Below are positions 20,286 to 28,349 of a stretch of DNA of 64,000 nucleotides, piece by piece. Origin of the DNA: Acidobacteriota bacterium (GTDB lineage Bacteria > Acidobacteriota > Vicinamibacteria > Vicinamibacterales > SCN-69-37); the NCBI GenBank assembly GCA_009694745.1, contig SHUF01000002.1, positions 62,001-126,000 of the forward strand. Reading direction: 5' to 3'. A program made the position numbers and the translations under genes. Below the pieces are notes generated by a model that worked only from the letters and a program-made list of their open reading frames with translations, made no database searches and had not been told where the DNA came from. Positions within the stretch are counted from its first letter, which is position 1; every line of letters starts with the position of its first letter.

Positions 20286-22049
20286 ATGCGCTACCTGAGG
20301 ATGTTGACCAACGCCATACTCGGTGGCGTACTCGGCGCAGTCTACCTGGCGGTGGTCGTCCTCCTGATCAACCCGCAGGTACCCCTGTTTTCCCGAACAT
20401 CCGGCCAGTGGTTTTTGGCTCTGGTGGCGTACTACGGACTGCCTCTGACGGTGGCCGTGTATCTGCTGATCCTGGTGCGCGAGGTGCTGGCGTCGCGACC
20501 GCTGCAGCCCGGCTGGTTGAGTGTGCGCATGCTGGCATGGCTTGGCGCCGCGTTTGCGGCGGCGACGGCACTCGTGATCTGGGGCAACCTGCAGGGCTTC
20601 AGGGCTGTGCTCGGCGAGTTGACTGCCGCGCGCATGTGGAGTGCGGCCGTGGCGCAAACCGTGATTGCCGTGGTCCTCGTCGGTGTCGTGGCGCTGCGTT
20701 ATTCTTTCGGGAGGTCGGGCACCCGTGCGGCGAGCGTCCTTCTCACCGTGACGCTGACCGCGTCAGTGGTGGTTCCGCTCTGGTTCCGCGGTCCTGGTGA
20801 CTTGCCCGTGCCGGCAGTACCTCGTACCTCGCCGCCGCCGCAGCGGGGCACCGTACTCGCGCAGATGGGCCCCCGCGTCCACATGCTCCTGCTCGACGGC
20901 GCGTCGTTGAGCCTGGTGCGCGAACGCGTGGCGGCCGGACAGTTGCCGAACTTCGGCCGCATCCTCGATCGTGGCGCGGTCATGGACCTGGCCACGCTCA
21001 AACCGACGCAGGCCGAGCCGGTGTGGGCCGCAGCGGCCACAGGAAAGTACCCGTCCAAAAACGGCGTGCGCTCGAATGCCGTGTTTCGCATCGAACCCGA
21101 CGAAGAAGACCCGGTGGACCTGCTGCCCGACTATTGTTTTGCGTACGGCCTCATTCAACAGGGATACGTGATCGAAGGCGCCGCCACCGCCGAGTCGGTA
21201 CGCGCGCGCACGTTCTGGGACATTGCCGCCGACTATGGCTTTGCGTCGGGGATTGTCCGCTGGCCGCTCACCTATCCCGCCAGGCTCTTGCAAGGGTACC
21301 TCATTTCCGATCGCTTTCATCGCGGCACCAGTTCGCCGCTGCGGCTTGCCGACGCGCGCGCCGGTGTGCCGTCAAGCGCCGTCGAAATCGCCCGCGAGGT
21401 CTTTGATGCCGAGGAGTTTTCGGGGTGGGCCAGCGCCGACTCGCCCGTGACGCCCCAGGCTGAAGTTAAGGCCGACGGCGGACTACCTGCGCGGTGGGAT
21501 CGCGTGTACCGCGATGTGGCCAGGCGCCTGGAGCCGCAGTTCGCGCCTCGGGTGACTGCGCTGCGATATCAGGGTATCGACCCGCTCTCGCATCAGCACT
21601 GGGGCAGTGCCGGCCCGGGGTGGCCCGCGCGCGTCACTCCAGAGGCCGCCGCCGGCGTGGCGCTCCTCGATGCCTACTACGACGAGATTGATGCGGACAT
21701 CGGGCGCGTGATCGATCGCCAGGCGCCCGGCGACCTGCTTCTGGTCGTGTCGGGCTTCGGCATGGAGCGCGTGAGTCTGTCCAAGCGTTTGCTCGCGCGT
21801 GTCCTTGGACAGGCGGACCCGACGGGCAGCCACGAAGGCGCACCCGACGGCTTCATCATCGCGCACGGCTCGCAGGTCTTTCACGCCGAACTGTCCCGCG
21901 GCGCCATCGTCGACGTCGCGCCCACGGTGCTCTACTACCTCGGCCTGCCGGTGGGGCGTGACATGGATGGCTTCGCGCGCTCGGACATGTTCGTCCGTTC
22001 TTTCAGGCGAGAACATCCGGTGACCTATATTTCCACGCATGAACGGTGA
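20286..22049 (+). CDS. Membrane-anchored alkaline-phosphatase-superfamily protein with degenerate metal site
   Basis: The product is about 587 residues. It has four or five N-terminal membrane helices (to about residue 165) and a periplasmic domain like type I phosphodiesterase/nucleotide pyrophosphatase. The first metal Asp is in MLLLDGASLS, the nucleophile region is PTQAEPVWAAAATGKYP, and an Asp/His pair appears in GIDPLSHQHW. The canonical SDHGM motif is replaced by SGFGM, removing two usual ligands. A later His in GSHEGAPDG is kept. It may be a binding or transfer protein rather than a hydrolase. It is divergent from pyrK. Confidence 0.72.
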   Translation: MRYLRMLTNAILGGVLGAVYLAVVVLLINPQVPLFSRTSGQWFLALVAYYGLPLTVAVYLLILVREVLASRPLQPGWLSVRMLAWLGAAFAAATALVIWGNLQGFRAVLGELTAARMWSAAVAQTVIAVVLVGVVALRYSFGRSGTRAASVLLTVTLTASVVVPLWFRGPGDLPVPAVPRTSPPPQRGTVLAQMGPRVHMLLLDGASLSLVRERVAAGQLPNFGRILDRGAVMDLATLKPTQAEPVWAAAATGKYPSKNGVRSNAVFRIEPDEEDPVDLLPDYCFAYGLIQQGYVIEGAATAESVRARTFWDIAADYGFASGIVRWPLTYPARLLQGYLISDRFHRGTSSPLRLADARAGVPSSAVEIAREVFDAEEFSGWASADSPVTPQAEVKADGGLPARWDRVYRDVARRLEPQFAPRVTALRYQGIDPLSHQHWGSAGPGWPARVTPEAAAGVALLDAYYDEIDADIGRVIDRQAPGDLLLVVSGFGMERVSLSKRLLARVLGQADPTGSHEGAPDGFIIAHGSQVFHAELSRGAIVDVAPTVLYYLGLPVGRDMDGFARSDMFVRSFRREHPVTYISTHER

Positions 22050-22060
22050 GGCGTGGAAAA

Positions 22061-22222
22061 GGGTCCGTGGGTCCGCAGGTCCGTGGGTCCCAAGGTTCGT
22101 CGCGCGCGCTTCGCGCAGATTTTCTTCTTAAACGACCCCAGGATTCTGGGACCCCAGGACTTCGAACACGAGAAGAAAGACCGCGCAGAGCGCGCACCGA
22201 GAACCCACGGACCCGCGGACCG
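22061..22222. repeat. Long imperfect palindrome made of GGGTCCGTGGGTCC words
   Basis: The left arm (GGTCCGTGGGTCCGCAGG...GCGCGCGCTTCGCGC...TTTCTTCT) pairs with the right arm read backwards (...AGAAGAAAG...GCGCAGAGCGCGC...ACCCACGGACCCGCGG). The centre reads CCCCAGGATTCTGGGACCCC. The total is about 160 bp. It lies between the phosphatase-like gene and the pyrR leader, and no gene is supported in it. Confidence 0.75.
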
Positions 22223-22259
22223 TCTGCAGGCCCGTGTTATGCTGGGCCTGCTCTTTAAC

Positions 22260-22277
22260 GCGGTCCCGAGAGGCCGC
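22260..22277 (+). promoter_or_regulatory. Predicted PyrR-binding RNA hairpin in the pyrR leader
   Basis: The leader RNA reads GCGGUCCCGAGAGGCCGC. It closely matches the known PyrR anti-antiterminator loop consensus (ARUCCNGNGAGGYU), apart from the consensus A at its 5' end and the closing pair, which is G-C here instead of A-U. GCGG and CCGC close the stem. It ends 3 nt before the ribosome site GAGGGG (22281-22286) of pyrR. UMP-bound PyrR would thus be expected to block translation initiation of the pyrRBC operon. Confidence 0.7.
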
Positions 22278-22291
22278 AAAGAGGGGAAGAC

Positions 22292-22837
22292 ATGCCTATT
22301 GTGATGGATGCCGACCGCGTCGGGCGAAGCCTGACGCGCATCGCGCACGAAATTCTCGAACGAAATCGTGGCGCCGATAACCTGGCCCTGATTGGGATCC
22401 GTGCCCGTGGTGTGCCGCTCGCCGAACGGCTGGCCGCGAATCTCAAAACCGCCGGCGGCCAGGACGTGCCCACCGGTTCCCTCGACATCACCCTGTACCG
22501 CGATGACCTGATGAAACATCAGGTCGGGCCGCAGCCGATTCTCCGGTGCACCGACATTCCATTTTCGATCGACGGACGCACCATCCTGCTCGTGGATGAC
22601 GTGCTCTACACCGGACGGACGATTCGCGCCGCCCTCGATGCGCTCATCGACTTTGGCCGGCCCAACGCCATCCAGTTGGTGGTCCTTGTAGACCGCGGCC
22701 ATCGCGAACTGCCAATTCGCGCCGACTACGTCGGCCGGAACGTGCCGACCTCGCGTCAGCAGAGCGTGCAGGTCCGACTGCTGGAGATTGATGGTCGCGA
22801 CGAAGTGGAAGTAGACGAAGTGGAAGGTGCGTCATGA
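22292..22837 (+). CDS. pyrR: Bifunctional pyrimidine operon regulator / uracil phosphoribosyltransferase
   Basis: This 181-residue type I phosphoribosyltransferase contains the PRPP loop [14 protein letters not shown] (about residues 98-111) and [16 protein letters not shown], both typical of PyrR. It binds pyr leader RNA in response to UMP and can also make UMP from uracil. A matching RNA hairpin sits directly upstream. The end overlaps pyrB as ATGA. Confidence 0.95.
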   Translation: MPIVMDADRVGRSLTRIAHEILERNRGADNLALIGIRARGVPLAERLAANLKTAGGQDVPTGSLDITLYRDDLMKHQVGPQPILRCTDIPFSIDGRTILLVDDVLYTGRTIRAALDALIDFGRPNAIQLVVLVDRGHRELPIRADYVGRNVPTSRQQSVQVRLLEIDGRDEVEVDEVEGAS

Positions 22838-23772
22838 CCGCCGCCACCAAACTGCGCAGCCGCCACCTCCTGGGGATCGCCGAACTCGATCCCGACGAGA
22901 TCGAACTTATCCTCGACACCGCGGTGGCGATGAAAGAAATCGGCACTCGGACCATCAAGAAAGTACCGGCACTGCGCGGGCGCACGGTGGTGAACCTGTT
23001 CTTCGAGGCCAGCACCCGCACACGGCTGTCCTTCGAACTCGCAGAAAAACGACTGAGCGCCGACACGATGGGCATCACCGTGGCCGGCTCGAGCGTGACC
23101 AAAGGCGAGACTCTGGCCGACACGGCCCGCACACTTGAAGCTATGTCGCCCGACCTCATCGTCATTCGCCACGCGGCGTCGGGCTCGCCGCATCTGCTGT
23201 CCACCATCTGCAAGGCGGGTATTGTGAACGCCGGCGACGGCACGCACGAACATCCCACGCAGGCTCTGCTCGATGCGCTCACTATGCGCGAGCGCAAAGG
23301 ACGGCTGGCGGGCCTCAAGGTCGCCATCGTCGGAGACCTGCTGCACAGTCGGGTGTTGCGGTCCAACGTGCTGCTGCTGACGAAGATGGGCGCCGAGGTT
23401 CGCGCGTGCGGCCCGGCAACGTTGATTCCGCTGGGACTCAAGGCGCTGGGCGTACATGTCACGACTTCGATCGACGAGGCAGTGAAAGACGCCGACGTCG
23501 TCATGATGTTGCGTGTTCAGCACGAGCGCATGCATGGGCTCTTCCTGCCGTCGCTGCGTGAATACTTCAGCTTGTTCGGTCTCACGCCCGCGCGACTCGA
23601 ACACGCGGCTTCAAACGTCATCGTGATGCACCCAGGCCCGATGAACCGGGGTGTGGAAATTGACTCAGCCGTGGCGGATGGGCCGTGGTCGGTGATTCTG
23701 GATCAGGTGGCCAACGGCGTGGCCGTGCGCATGGCCGTGTTGTACCTGCTGGCAGGCGAGGAACTGACGTAA
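22834..23772 (+). CDS. pyrB: Aspartate carbamoyltransferase, catalytic chain
   Basis: This enzyme condenses carbamoyl phosphate and aspartate in the second step of UMP synthesis. [13 protein letters not shown] is the carbamoyl-phosphate site, SVTKGET the 80s loop, and HPTQALLD a further signature. At 312 residues it is the normal length. No PyrI regulatory chain is adjacent, so a class B or DHOase-associated form is likely. The stop overlaps the pyrC start (TAATG). Confidence 0.95.
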   Translation: MTAATKLRSRHLLGIAELDPDEIELILDTAVAMKEIGTRTIKKVPALRGRTVVNLFFEASTRTRLSFELAEKRLSADTMGITVAGSSVTKGETLADTARTLEAMSPDLIVIRHAASGSPHLLSTICKAGIVNAGDGTHEHPTQALLDALTMRERKGRLAGLKVAIVGDLLHSRVLRSNVLLLTKMGAEVRACGPATLIPLGLKALGVHVTTSIDEAVKDADVVMMLRVQHERMHGLFLPSLREYFSLFGLTPARLEHAASNVIVMHPGPMNRGVEIDSAVADGPWSVILDQVANGVAVRMAVLYLLAGEELT

Positions 23773-25109
23773 TGGCTCACGCAACAGACGCGTACGTGCT
23801 CAAGGGTGGCCGGGTCGTGGATCCCCGAGCGGGTCGCGACGGGCACTTTGATATCCGCATCGAGAACGGCCTGGTCGCGGCGATTGGCAAGGACCTGCCG
23901 CTCGACGACGCGCGTGTTGTGGAGGTGCCCGCCGGGTTCGTGAGTACGCCCGGGCTCATCGACATGCACGTGCACTTGCGCGAGCCAGGGCAGGAGCACA
24001 AGGAAACGATCGCTACCGGCACGTGGTCGGCGGTCGTCGGCGGGTTCACCGGTGTCGCGTGTATGCCGAACACGGATCCGGTGAACGACTCGGCATCGGT
24101 GACCCAGTTCATTCTGAAACGCGCCGCTGAAGCGGGATTCGCGCGTGTGTATCCCATCGGCGCTGTCTCGCTCGGCTCCATGGGCGATCAGATGACCGAG
24201 ATGGGTGACTTGCGCGCGGCCGGGTGCGTGGCGTTTACAGACGATGGCAAGCCGGTGGCGACGGCGTTGCTGATGCGCCGGGCGCTGGAGTACGCAGGGA
24301 TGTTTGACGTGCCGATTATCGAACACTGCGAAGACCCTTCGCTCAAGGGCGATGGCGTGGCGCACGAGGGCGCCGTGGCCGCGATGCTCGGCTTGCGCGG
24401 CATTCCCGGAGTGGCCGAGTCGATCATGGCCGAGCGCGACATCAGCCTGGCTGAAGTCACCGGCGGCCGCATCCATGTGGCCCACATGAGCGCGAGGCAG
24501 ACGATGAGAGCGGTGCGGGATGGGAAGTCGCGCGGTGTGCGGGTGACCTGCGAGGTGGCACCGCATCACTTCACGCTCACCGATGAGGCCCTCAAAGACG
24601 GCGCAGGCTACAACACGAACCTGAAGATGAATCCGCCCCTGCGCGAGGAAGCGGATCGCCTGGCGATGATCGAAGGGCTCAGAGACGGTTCCGTGGACAT
24701 CATTTCCACCGACCACGCCCCGCATCACGCCGACGAAAAGGCACTCGAATTCGACCGTGCCCCCTTCGGCATCGTCGGTCTTGAAACATGTGTCCCGCTG
24801 TGCCTAGACCGGCTTGTGCACGCCGGTGTGATCTCACTGTCGCGCCTCGTTGAATTGCTGTCATCGAACCCGGCGTCGCTGCTGAAGATTCCGGGCGGCA
24901 CGATCGCGGTCGGCGCGCCAGCGGACCTCACTGTGCTGGCGCCGGACGCGCCGGTCACCGTTCGGACAGCCGCGCTCGTTTCGAAGTCGAAGAACTCACC
25001 CTTTGACGCCTGGCAGCTCCGCGGAGCCACCGCCGCGACGATTGTTGGCGGCCGCGTGCTCTACGCGAACCCAGCCGTCGCTGACGCGGCGCGATTCGTC
25101 GCGACGTAA
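23772..25109 (+). CDS. pyrC: Dihydroorotase
   Basis: This zinc amidohydrolase of 445 residues is of the long (type I, PyrC/AllB-like) class. The metal site [10 protein letters not shown] and STDHAPHH near the C terminus are clear. ATG at 23772 shares its first base with the pyrB stop; the open frame further upstream is shadow. The TAA stop (25107-25109) forms the first bases of a 208-bp inverted-repeat element. Confidence 0.95.
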   Translation: MAHATDAYVLKGGRVVDPRAGRDGHFDIRIENGLVAAIGKDLPLDDARVVEVPAGFVSTPGLIDMHVHLREPGQEHKETIATGTWSAVVGGFTGVACMPNTDPVNDSASVTQFILKRAAEAGFARVYPIGAVSLGSMGDQMTEMGDLRAAGCVAFTDDGKPVATALLMRRALEYAGMFDVPIIEHCEDPSLKGDGVAHEGAVAAMLGLRGIPGVAESIMAERDISLAEVTGGRIHVAHMSARQTMRAVRDGKSRGVRVTCEVAPHHFTLTDEALKDGAGYNTNLKMNPPLREEADRLAMIEGLRDGSVDIISTDHAPHHADEKALEFDRAPFGIVGLETCVPLCLDRLVHAGVISLSRLVELLSSNPASLLKIPGGTIAVGAPADLTVLAPDAPVTVRTAALVSKSKNSPFDAWQLRGATAATIVGGRVLYANPAVADAARFVAT

Positions 25110-25314
25110 TCGCGAAATGTCACAAATGCCCGAAATGGCGAAATGCCGGACAAACCAATGCAGGGAAGAATGTTCGAATGTCTTTGCCCTCCAATGGTTG
25201 AATCTGCTGCTCCAAGGTCATTCGCCAATTGCGCGCCTTGGACATTTGGGCATTTTGCCATTCCCGCACTGCTGACATTTCGCCATTTCGGACATTTGCG
25301 ACACTTCGCCATTA
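25107..25314. repeat. 208-bp element with about 40-bp terminal inverted repeats, copy 1
   Basis: The left end starts TAATCGCGAAATGTCACAAA. The right end, reversed, starts TAATGGCGAAGTGTCGCAAA, and the arms match for about 40 bp through CCGAAATGGCGAAATG. The interior shares CCAATGCAGGGAAGAATG and CAATGGTTGAATCTGC with copy 2 at 40775-40981. It begins and ends with TA, contains no gene, and supplies the pyrC stop codon. It resembles a MITE in architecture. The ribosome-site region of the downstream phosphoribosyltransferase starts just after it. Confidence 0.85.
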
Positions 25315-25332
25315 CAGGGATCTCCAAGCCTC

Positions 25333-25932
25333 ATGACGACATCGCTTAATGAACTCAAATCTCTCGGGGTACTAATGGTCGATAGCCATTTCGACTACGG
25401 GAATGGCTACCACGGCACGGTGTATCTCAATCCCCACCGGCTGTTCCAGCAGCCAGGGACGATCTGGCGCGTGGCGCAGGATTTGATCGCGAAGCTCCCG
25501 GTCGATCTGGTGAGCGCGACCGAGGTGGTGTCGGGCCCAGTGATGGGCGGTACGCTGCTCGCGCACACGATGGCTGGGCTGCTGGACGGCCACCGGCCCC
25601 TCAGCCACCCGGCGTGTTTCTTCGCGCCATTGTCGATGGACCACACGGGGTCGCTGGTGCTGCGCAGGTTCTATCGGGACGTGGTGCGTGGCAAGAAGGT
25701 GTTGCTCGCTGATGACGTCCGGAATACCGGCACCACCTTCGGGCGCGCGAAGGCGCTCATCGAGGATGCTGGAGGCATCGTGATTGCCACGGTTCAGATC
25801 TGCGATCGGCTCGAGGCGATGGTCGAGCTTGGCGTGCCGAACATCGCGCTCGCGGAGTACCCAGCCCCGGAGAACTACCCGGCAGCGGATTGTCCGCTGT
25901 GTAAAGCGGGCGTGGCCGTGGCCGCCTTCTGA
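25333..25932 (+). CDS. Orotate phosphoribosyltransferase-like protein
   Basis: This 199-residue type I phosphoribosyltransferase has the PRPP loop VLLADDVRNTGTTF. Its N-terminal region (VDSHFDYGNGYHGTVYLNP) is arranged like the substrate flap of orotate phosphoribosyltransferases. The C terminus ends PAADCPLCKAG, similar to the CPLCAAG end of the canonical PyrE at 33467. Its place after pyrRBC suggests pyrimidine metabolism. The PRPP loop lacks the usual TTGGS form, so the substrate could be a different base or orotate. It may be a second PyrE. Confidence 0.75.
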   Translation: MTTSLNELKSLGVLMVDSHFDYGNGYHGTVYLNPHRLFQQPGTIWRVAQDLIAKLPVDLVSATEVVSGPVMGGTLLAHTMAGLLDGHRPLSHPACFFAPLSMDHTGSLVLRRFYRDVVRGKKVLLADDVRNTGTTFGRAKALIEDAGGIVIATVQICDRLEAMVELGVPNIALAEYPAPENYPAADCPLCKAGVAVAAF

Positions 25933-25943
25933 ACGTGCGCTTG

Positions 25944-26014
25944 TAATGTTGAAATGCCACAAGTGGCCGAAGTGGCGAAATGTCTGCAGGGTATGAATGC
26001 ACGAATGGTCGAAT
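25944..26014 (+). repeat. Partial copy of the 208-bp element (left arm)
   Basis: TAATGTTGAAATGCCACAAG continues as a diverged left arm up to GCGAAATGTCTGCAGGG and then an AATGCACGAATGG tail. The right arm is missing. The candidate start codons of the TIGR02757 gene lie inside it. Confidence 0.65.
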
Positions 26015-26850
26015 GCCGGACGCGCCTCGACCGTCTCTACGCCGACTTCAATCATCCTGAGTCGGCGTTTGATCCCATTCAGGTTGTGCGGCGGTACGAG
26101 CGGCTCGACGATCGTGAAATCGTCGCCTTCATCGCGGCCGGACTCGCGTTTGGCCGCGTGGCGTCGATCGTCGCGTCCATCGAAGCCGTGTGTCAGGTGT
26201 TGGGGCCCTCGCCAGCAAAGGCCGTGCGCAGATTCGAGCTCGCGCGCGATGGCGCCGCACTGCTGCCGCTGGTGCACCGGTGGATCAAAGGCCGCGACCT
26301 CGTCGCGCTTTTGTGGATGCTCCGACGAATGCTCGATGAGGCCGGGTCGCTCGAAGCGTACTTCGCACAGGGGTGGTCGGCAGACGCGGCCGATGTGGCT
26401 GAGGCACTGGAGTCGTTCTCCACTCGTGCGCGCGCGATCGACCTGAAGCCCGCCTACGGCAAAGTGCCGAAGGCGCCCGGCGTGTACTTCTTCTTCAGCC
26501 GTCCGTCGAGCGGCGGCGCCTGCAAGCGGCTCAACCTGTTTCTTCGCTGGATGGTGCGTAAGGACGGTGTCGATCCGGGCGGATGGAAGACCCCGCTGCC
26601 GGGCCAACTCGTGATTCCTCTCGATACGCACACTATTCGCGCCGGGTCGTGTCTGCGCTTGACCAGGCGCGCGTCGCCGGGCTGGAAGATGGCCGCCGAC
26701 ATCACACAGTCGCTGCGCGCCATCGATCCAATCGACCCTGTGCGGTATGACTTTTCACTCTGTCACCTCAGCATGATGGGCGCGTGCGGTTACAAGACGA
26801 AGCAGCGCGACACACAGTGTCCGCTTCAGGGCATTTGCCGCCCACGGTGA
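25993..26850 (+). CDS. TIGR02757 (DUF2400) family protein
   Basis: The core DDREIVAFIAAGLAFGRV and later TPLPGQLVIPLDTH and SLRAIDPIDPVRYDFSLCH segments fit TIGR02757 proteins. These are all-helical proteins with HhH-GPD-like DNA glycosylase resemblance and a terminal Cys cluster (CPLQGICRPR). Function is not established. Starts at 25993 or 26005 give N termini of family-like length. The frame is open back to 25954, but that part is repeat DNA. Confidence 0.75.
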   Translation: MNARMVECRTRLDRLYADFNHPESAFDPIQVVRRYERLDDREIVAFIAAGLAFGRVASIVASIEAVCQVLGPSPAKAVRRFELARDGAALLPLVHRWIKGRDLVALLWMLRRMLDEAGSLEAYFAQGWSADAADVAEALESFSTRARAIDLKPAYGKVPKAPGVYFFFSRPSSGGACKRLNLFLRWMVRKDGVDPGGWKTPLPGQLVIPLDTHTIRAGSCLRLTRRASPGWKMAADITQSLRAIDPIDPVRYDFSLCHLSMMGACGYKTKQRDTQCPLQGICRPR

Positions 26851-26876
26851 GTCAACTGGATCGCGTTTCCGGTCGA

Positions 26877-26937
26877 TCGGAGGTCCCGGGCTTCAGCTCG
26901 GGACGTGTTGGCACGGGCTAAAGCCCACGCCGCCCGC
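26877..26937. repeat. Double-hairpin repeat GGTCCCGGGCTTCAGC, copy 1
   Basis: GGTCCCGGGCTTCAGCTCGGGAC is followed by GGCACGGGCTAAAGCCCACGCC. Each forms a stem-loop. A better preserved copy is at 54949-55010. It lies between two plus-strand genes. Confidence 0.6.
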
Positions 26938-26954
26938 AGTTTCAGTCAGGCCTG

Positions 26955-27200
26955 TTGGCGTTTGACCTGGTGTTCGGCGTCATCCTGGTCGTGATCATCC
27001 TCGGCGTGATCTTCCGCTTCGGTCTCTGTGCCGGCTTCGTCGGGTTCTTCTGTCACTTCTGGACATGGGGCGTGGCCATCACGCTCGAGTCTGACCGGCC
27101 GTACTTCGAGACGGGCCTCGTCGCTCTCGCGCTGGTGGCCGCCATCGCCGTCACAGGTTGTGTGATGACGCGATCACGTCAAGAACGACCTCTGAGGTAG
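26955..27200 (+). CDS. Small two-helix membrane protein, uncertain
   Basis: This open frame of 81 codons starts at a TTG. It encodes two strongly hydrophobic segments (about residues 4-36 and 50-70) separated by a short polar loop. The last six codons and the stop come from the adjacent inverted repeat (27180-27243). No family is recognised and no clear ribosome site precedes it. It could be a real membrane peptide or chance coding. Confidence 0.35.
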   Translation: MAFDLVFGVILVVIILGVIFRFGLCAGFVGFFCHFWTWGVAITLESDRPYFETGLVALALVAAIAVTGCVMTRSRQERPLR

Positions 27201-27243
27201 TTTTTTCTTCCCGTGAGGAAAACTACCTCAGAGGTCGTTCTTG
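27180..27243. repeat. CCTCTGAGG inverted repeat, copy 2 (convergent gap)
   Basis: Two perfect 25-bp arms (27180-27204 and 27219-27243) share the core ACGACCTCTGAGGTAGTT and a 14-nt loop. A T-rich stretch at the loop and convergent neighbours make it a plausible bidirectional terminator. The arms are longer than in copy 1. Confidence 0.85.
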
Positions 27244-27248
27244 CAGGT

Positions 27249-28349
27249 CTACCGCCTAGCCGCGAGCCGGTGTTCGTAGACCGCAAGCGTGCCTTCCACC
27301 ATCTTGTCGAGACTGAACTCCTGCTCCACGCGGCGGCGGCCGGCGGCGCCCAGTTGCGCGCGCAGCGAGGGGTTCTTCAGCAGGTCGATGAGCGCCGCCG
27401 CCATTTCGTCTGCGTGGGTGGGACGGACGAGCAATCCGCTCGTGCCGTGTTCAATGGCCTCAGGAATGCCGCCGGCGCGGGTGCCCACCACGGGAACGCC
27501 GCAGGCCATGGCGTCGAGCATGGACGAGCCCAGGCCTTCGGTCACCGAACTCATCGCGAAGATATCGAATGACTTCTGCAGCGCGATCACATTGGACCGG
27601 AAGCCCAGCAGGAACACATGACGCTCGAGTCCCGCGTGCTTTACCTGGCGTTCGAGCGCATCGCGGAGCTCACCTTCACCAAGAATCACGAACCGCGCAT
27701 CGGGCACCTGGCGTGTGACCAGCGCGGCGGCCTCGATCAGGACCTTCTGGCCTTTGTGCGGCACCAGTGCCGCCACGTTGCCCACGATCGGCGCGCCGTG
27801 CGGAAGGAAAAATGCCTTGTGGACGTCCTCAACTTCGATTTTGTCGATGGCGCTGATATTGACGCCGTCATGCACCACCTCGATGCGTTCAGCGGGAATC
27901 CCGTCCTCCACCAGCATGCGCGCGATGACTCCAGACACCGCGATGAACACGTCAATGTGCCGGTACTTCCAGCGGGAAAAGGCATTGCGCTTCAGGTGAA
28001 AATCCACGCGTCGCGACGCCACGATGAGCGGCCGGGGCGCGAGGCGCGGCTGCATCTTCAGCGCCATGGCGATGAGCGCCACACCCATCGGATCATGGAC
28101 ATGCACCACATCCGGCTTGATCGTGCGCAGCGCCCGGTGCAGCTGCCAACCCGCCTGCACGTCGAATTCGCCGGCCGGGTTCAGCGCCACCGTGCGCAGG
28201 CCTTCGTGCGCGCGGCGTGACAATTCGCCGCTGCCCTGGGCCACAAGCACCGCCGGATGTCCCAGCTCGCAGAGGCCGGTGACCGTCAGCAGCACCTGAT
28301 TCTGCCCGCCTCGCCAGGTCCGGGCCGTGTCGAGGTGGACGGAGGTCAA
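27249..28349 (-). CDS. Glycosyltransferase family 4
   Basis: This GT-B fold glycosyltransferase begins near HLDTARTWRGGQNQVLL, the usual GT4 opening. The nucleotide-sugar segment contains GNVAALVPHKGQ. The C-terminal SSVTEGLGSSMLDAMACG is an E(x)7E-like donor site. I prefer TTG at 28349, which overlaps the upstream stop as TTGA and follows GAAGAAGGA. A GTG at 28388 is possible but overlaps the neighbour by 43 bp. Together with the family 2 enzyme it probably builds a surface glycan or LPS core. Confidence 0.85.
   Translation of the reverse strand: MTSVHLDTARTWRGGQNQVLLTVTGLCELGHPAVLVAQGSGELSRRAHEGLRTVALNPAGEFDVQAGWQLHRALRTIKPDVVHVHDPMGVALIAMALKMQPRLAPRPLIVASRRVDFHLKRNAFSRWKYRHIDVFIAVSGVIARMLVEDGIPAERIEVVHDGVNISAIDKIEVEDVHKAFFLPHGAPIVGNVAALVPHKGQKVLIEAAALVTRQVPDARFVILGEGELRDALERQVKHAGLERHVFLLGFRSNVIALQKSFDIFAMSSVTEGLGSSMLDAMACGVPVVGTRAGGIPEAIEHGTSGLLVRPTHADEMAAALIDLLKNPSLRAQLGAAGRRRVEQEFSLDKMVEGTLAVYEHRLAARR

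Noticed and set aside
22046-22304. Short plus-strand open frames before pyrR
   Set aside because: They are made of palindrome words and the PyrR leader; no domain or ribosome site.
25372-26631. 419-codon minus-strand open frame spanning two genes
   Set aside because: It crosses the PRTase and TIGR02757 genes and an intergenic repeat, with no coherent domain.
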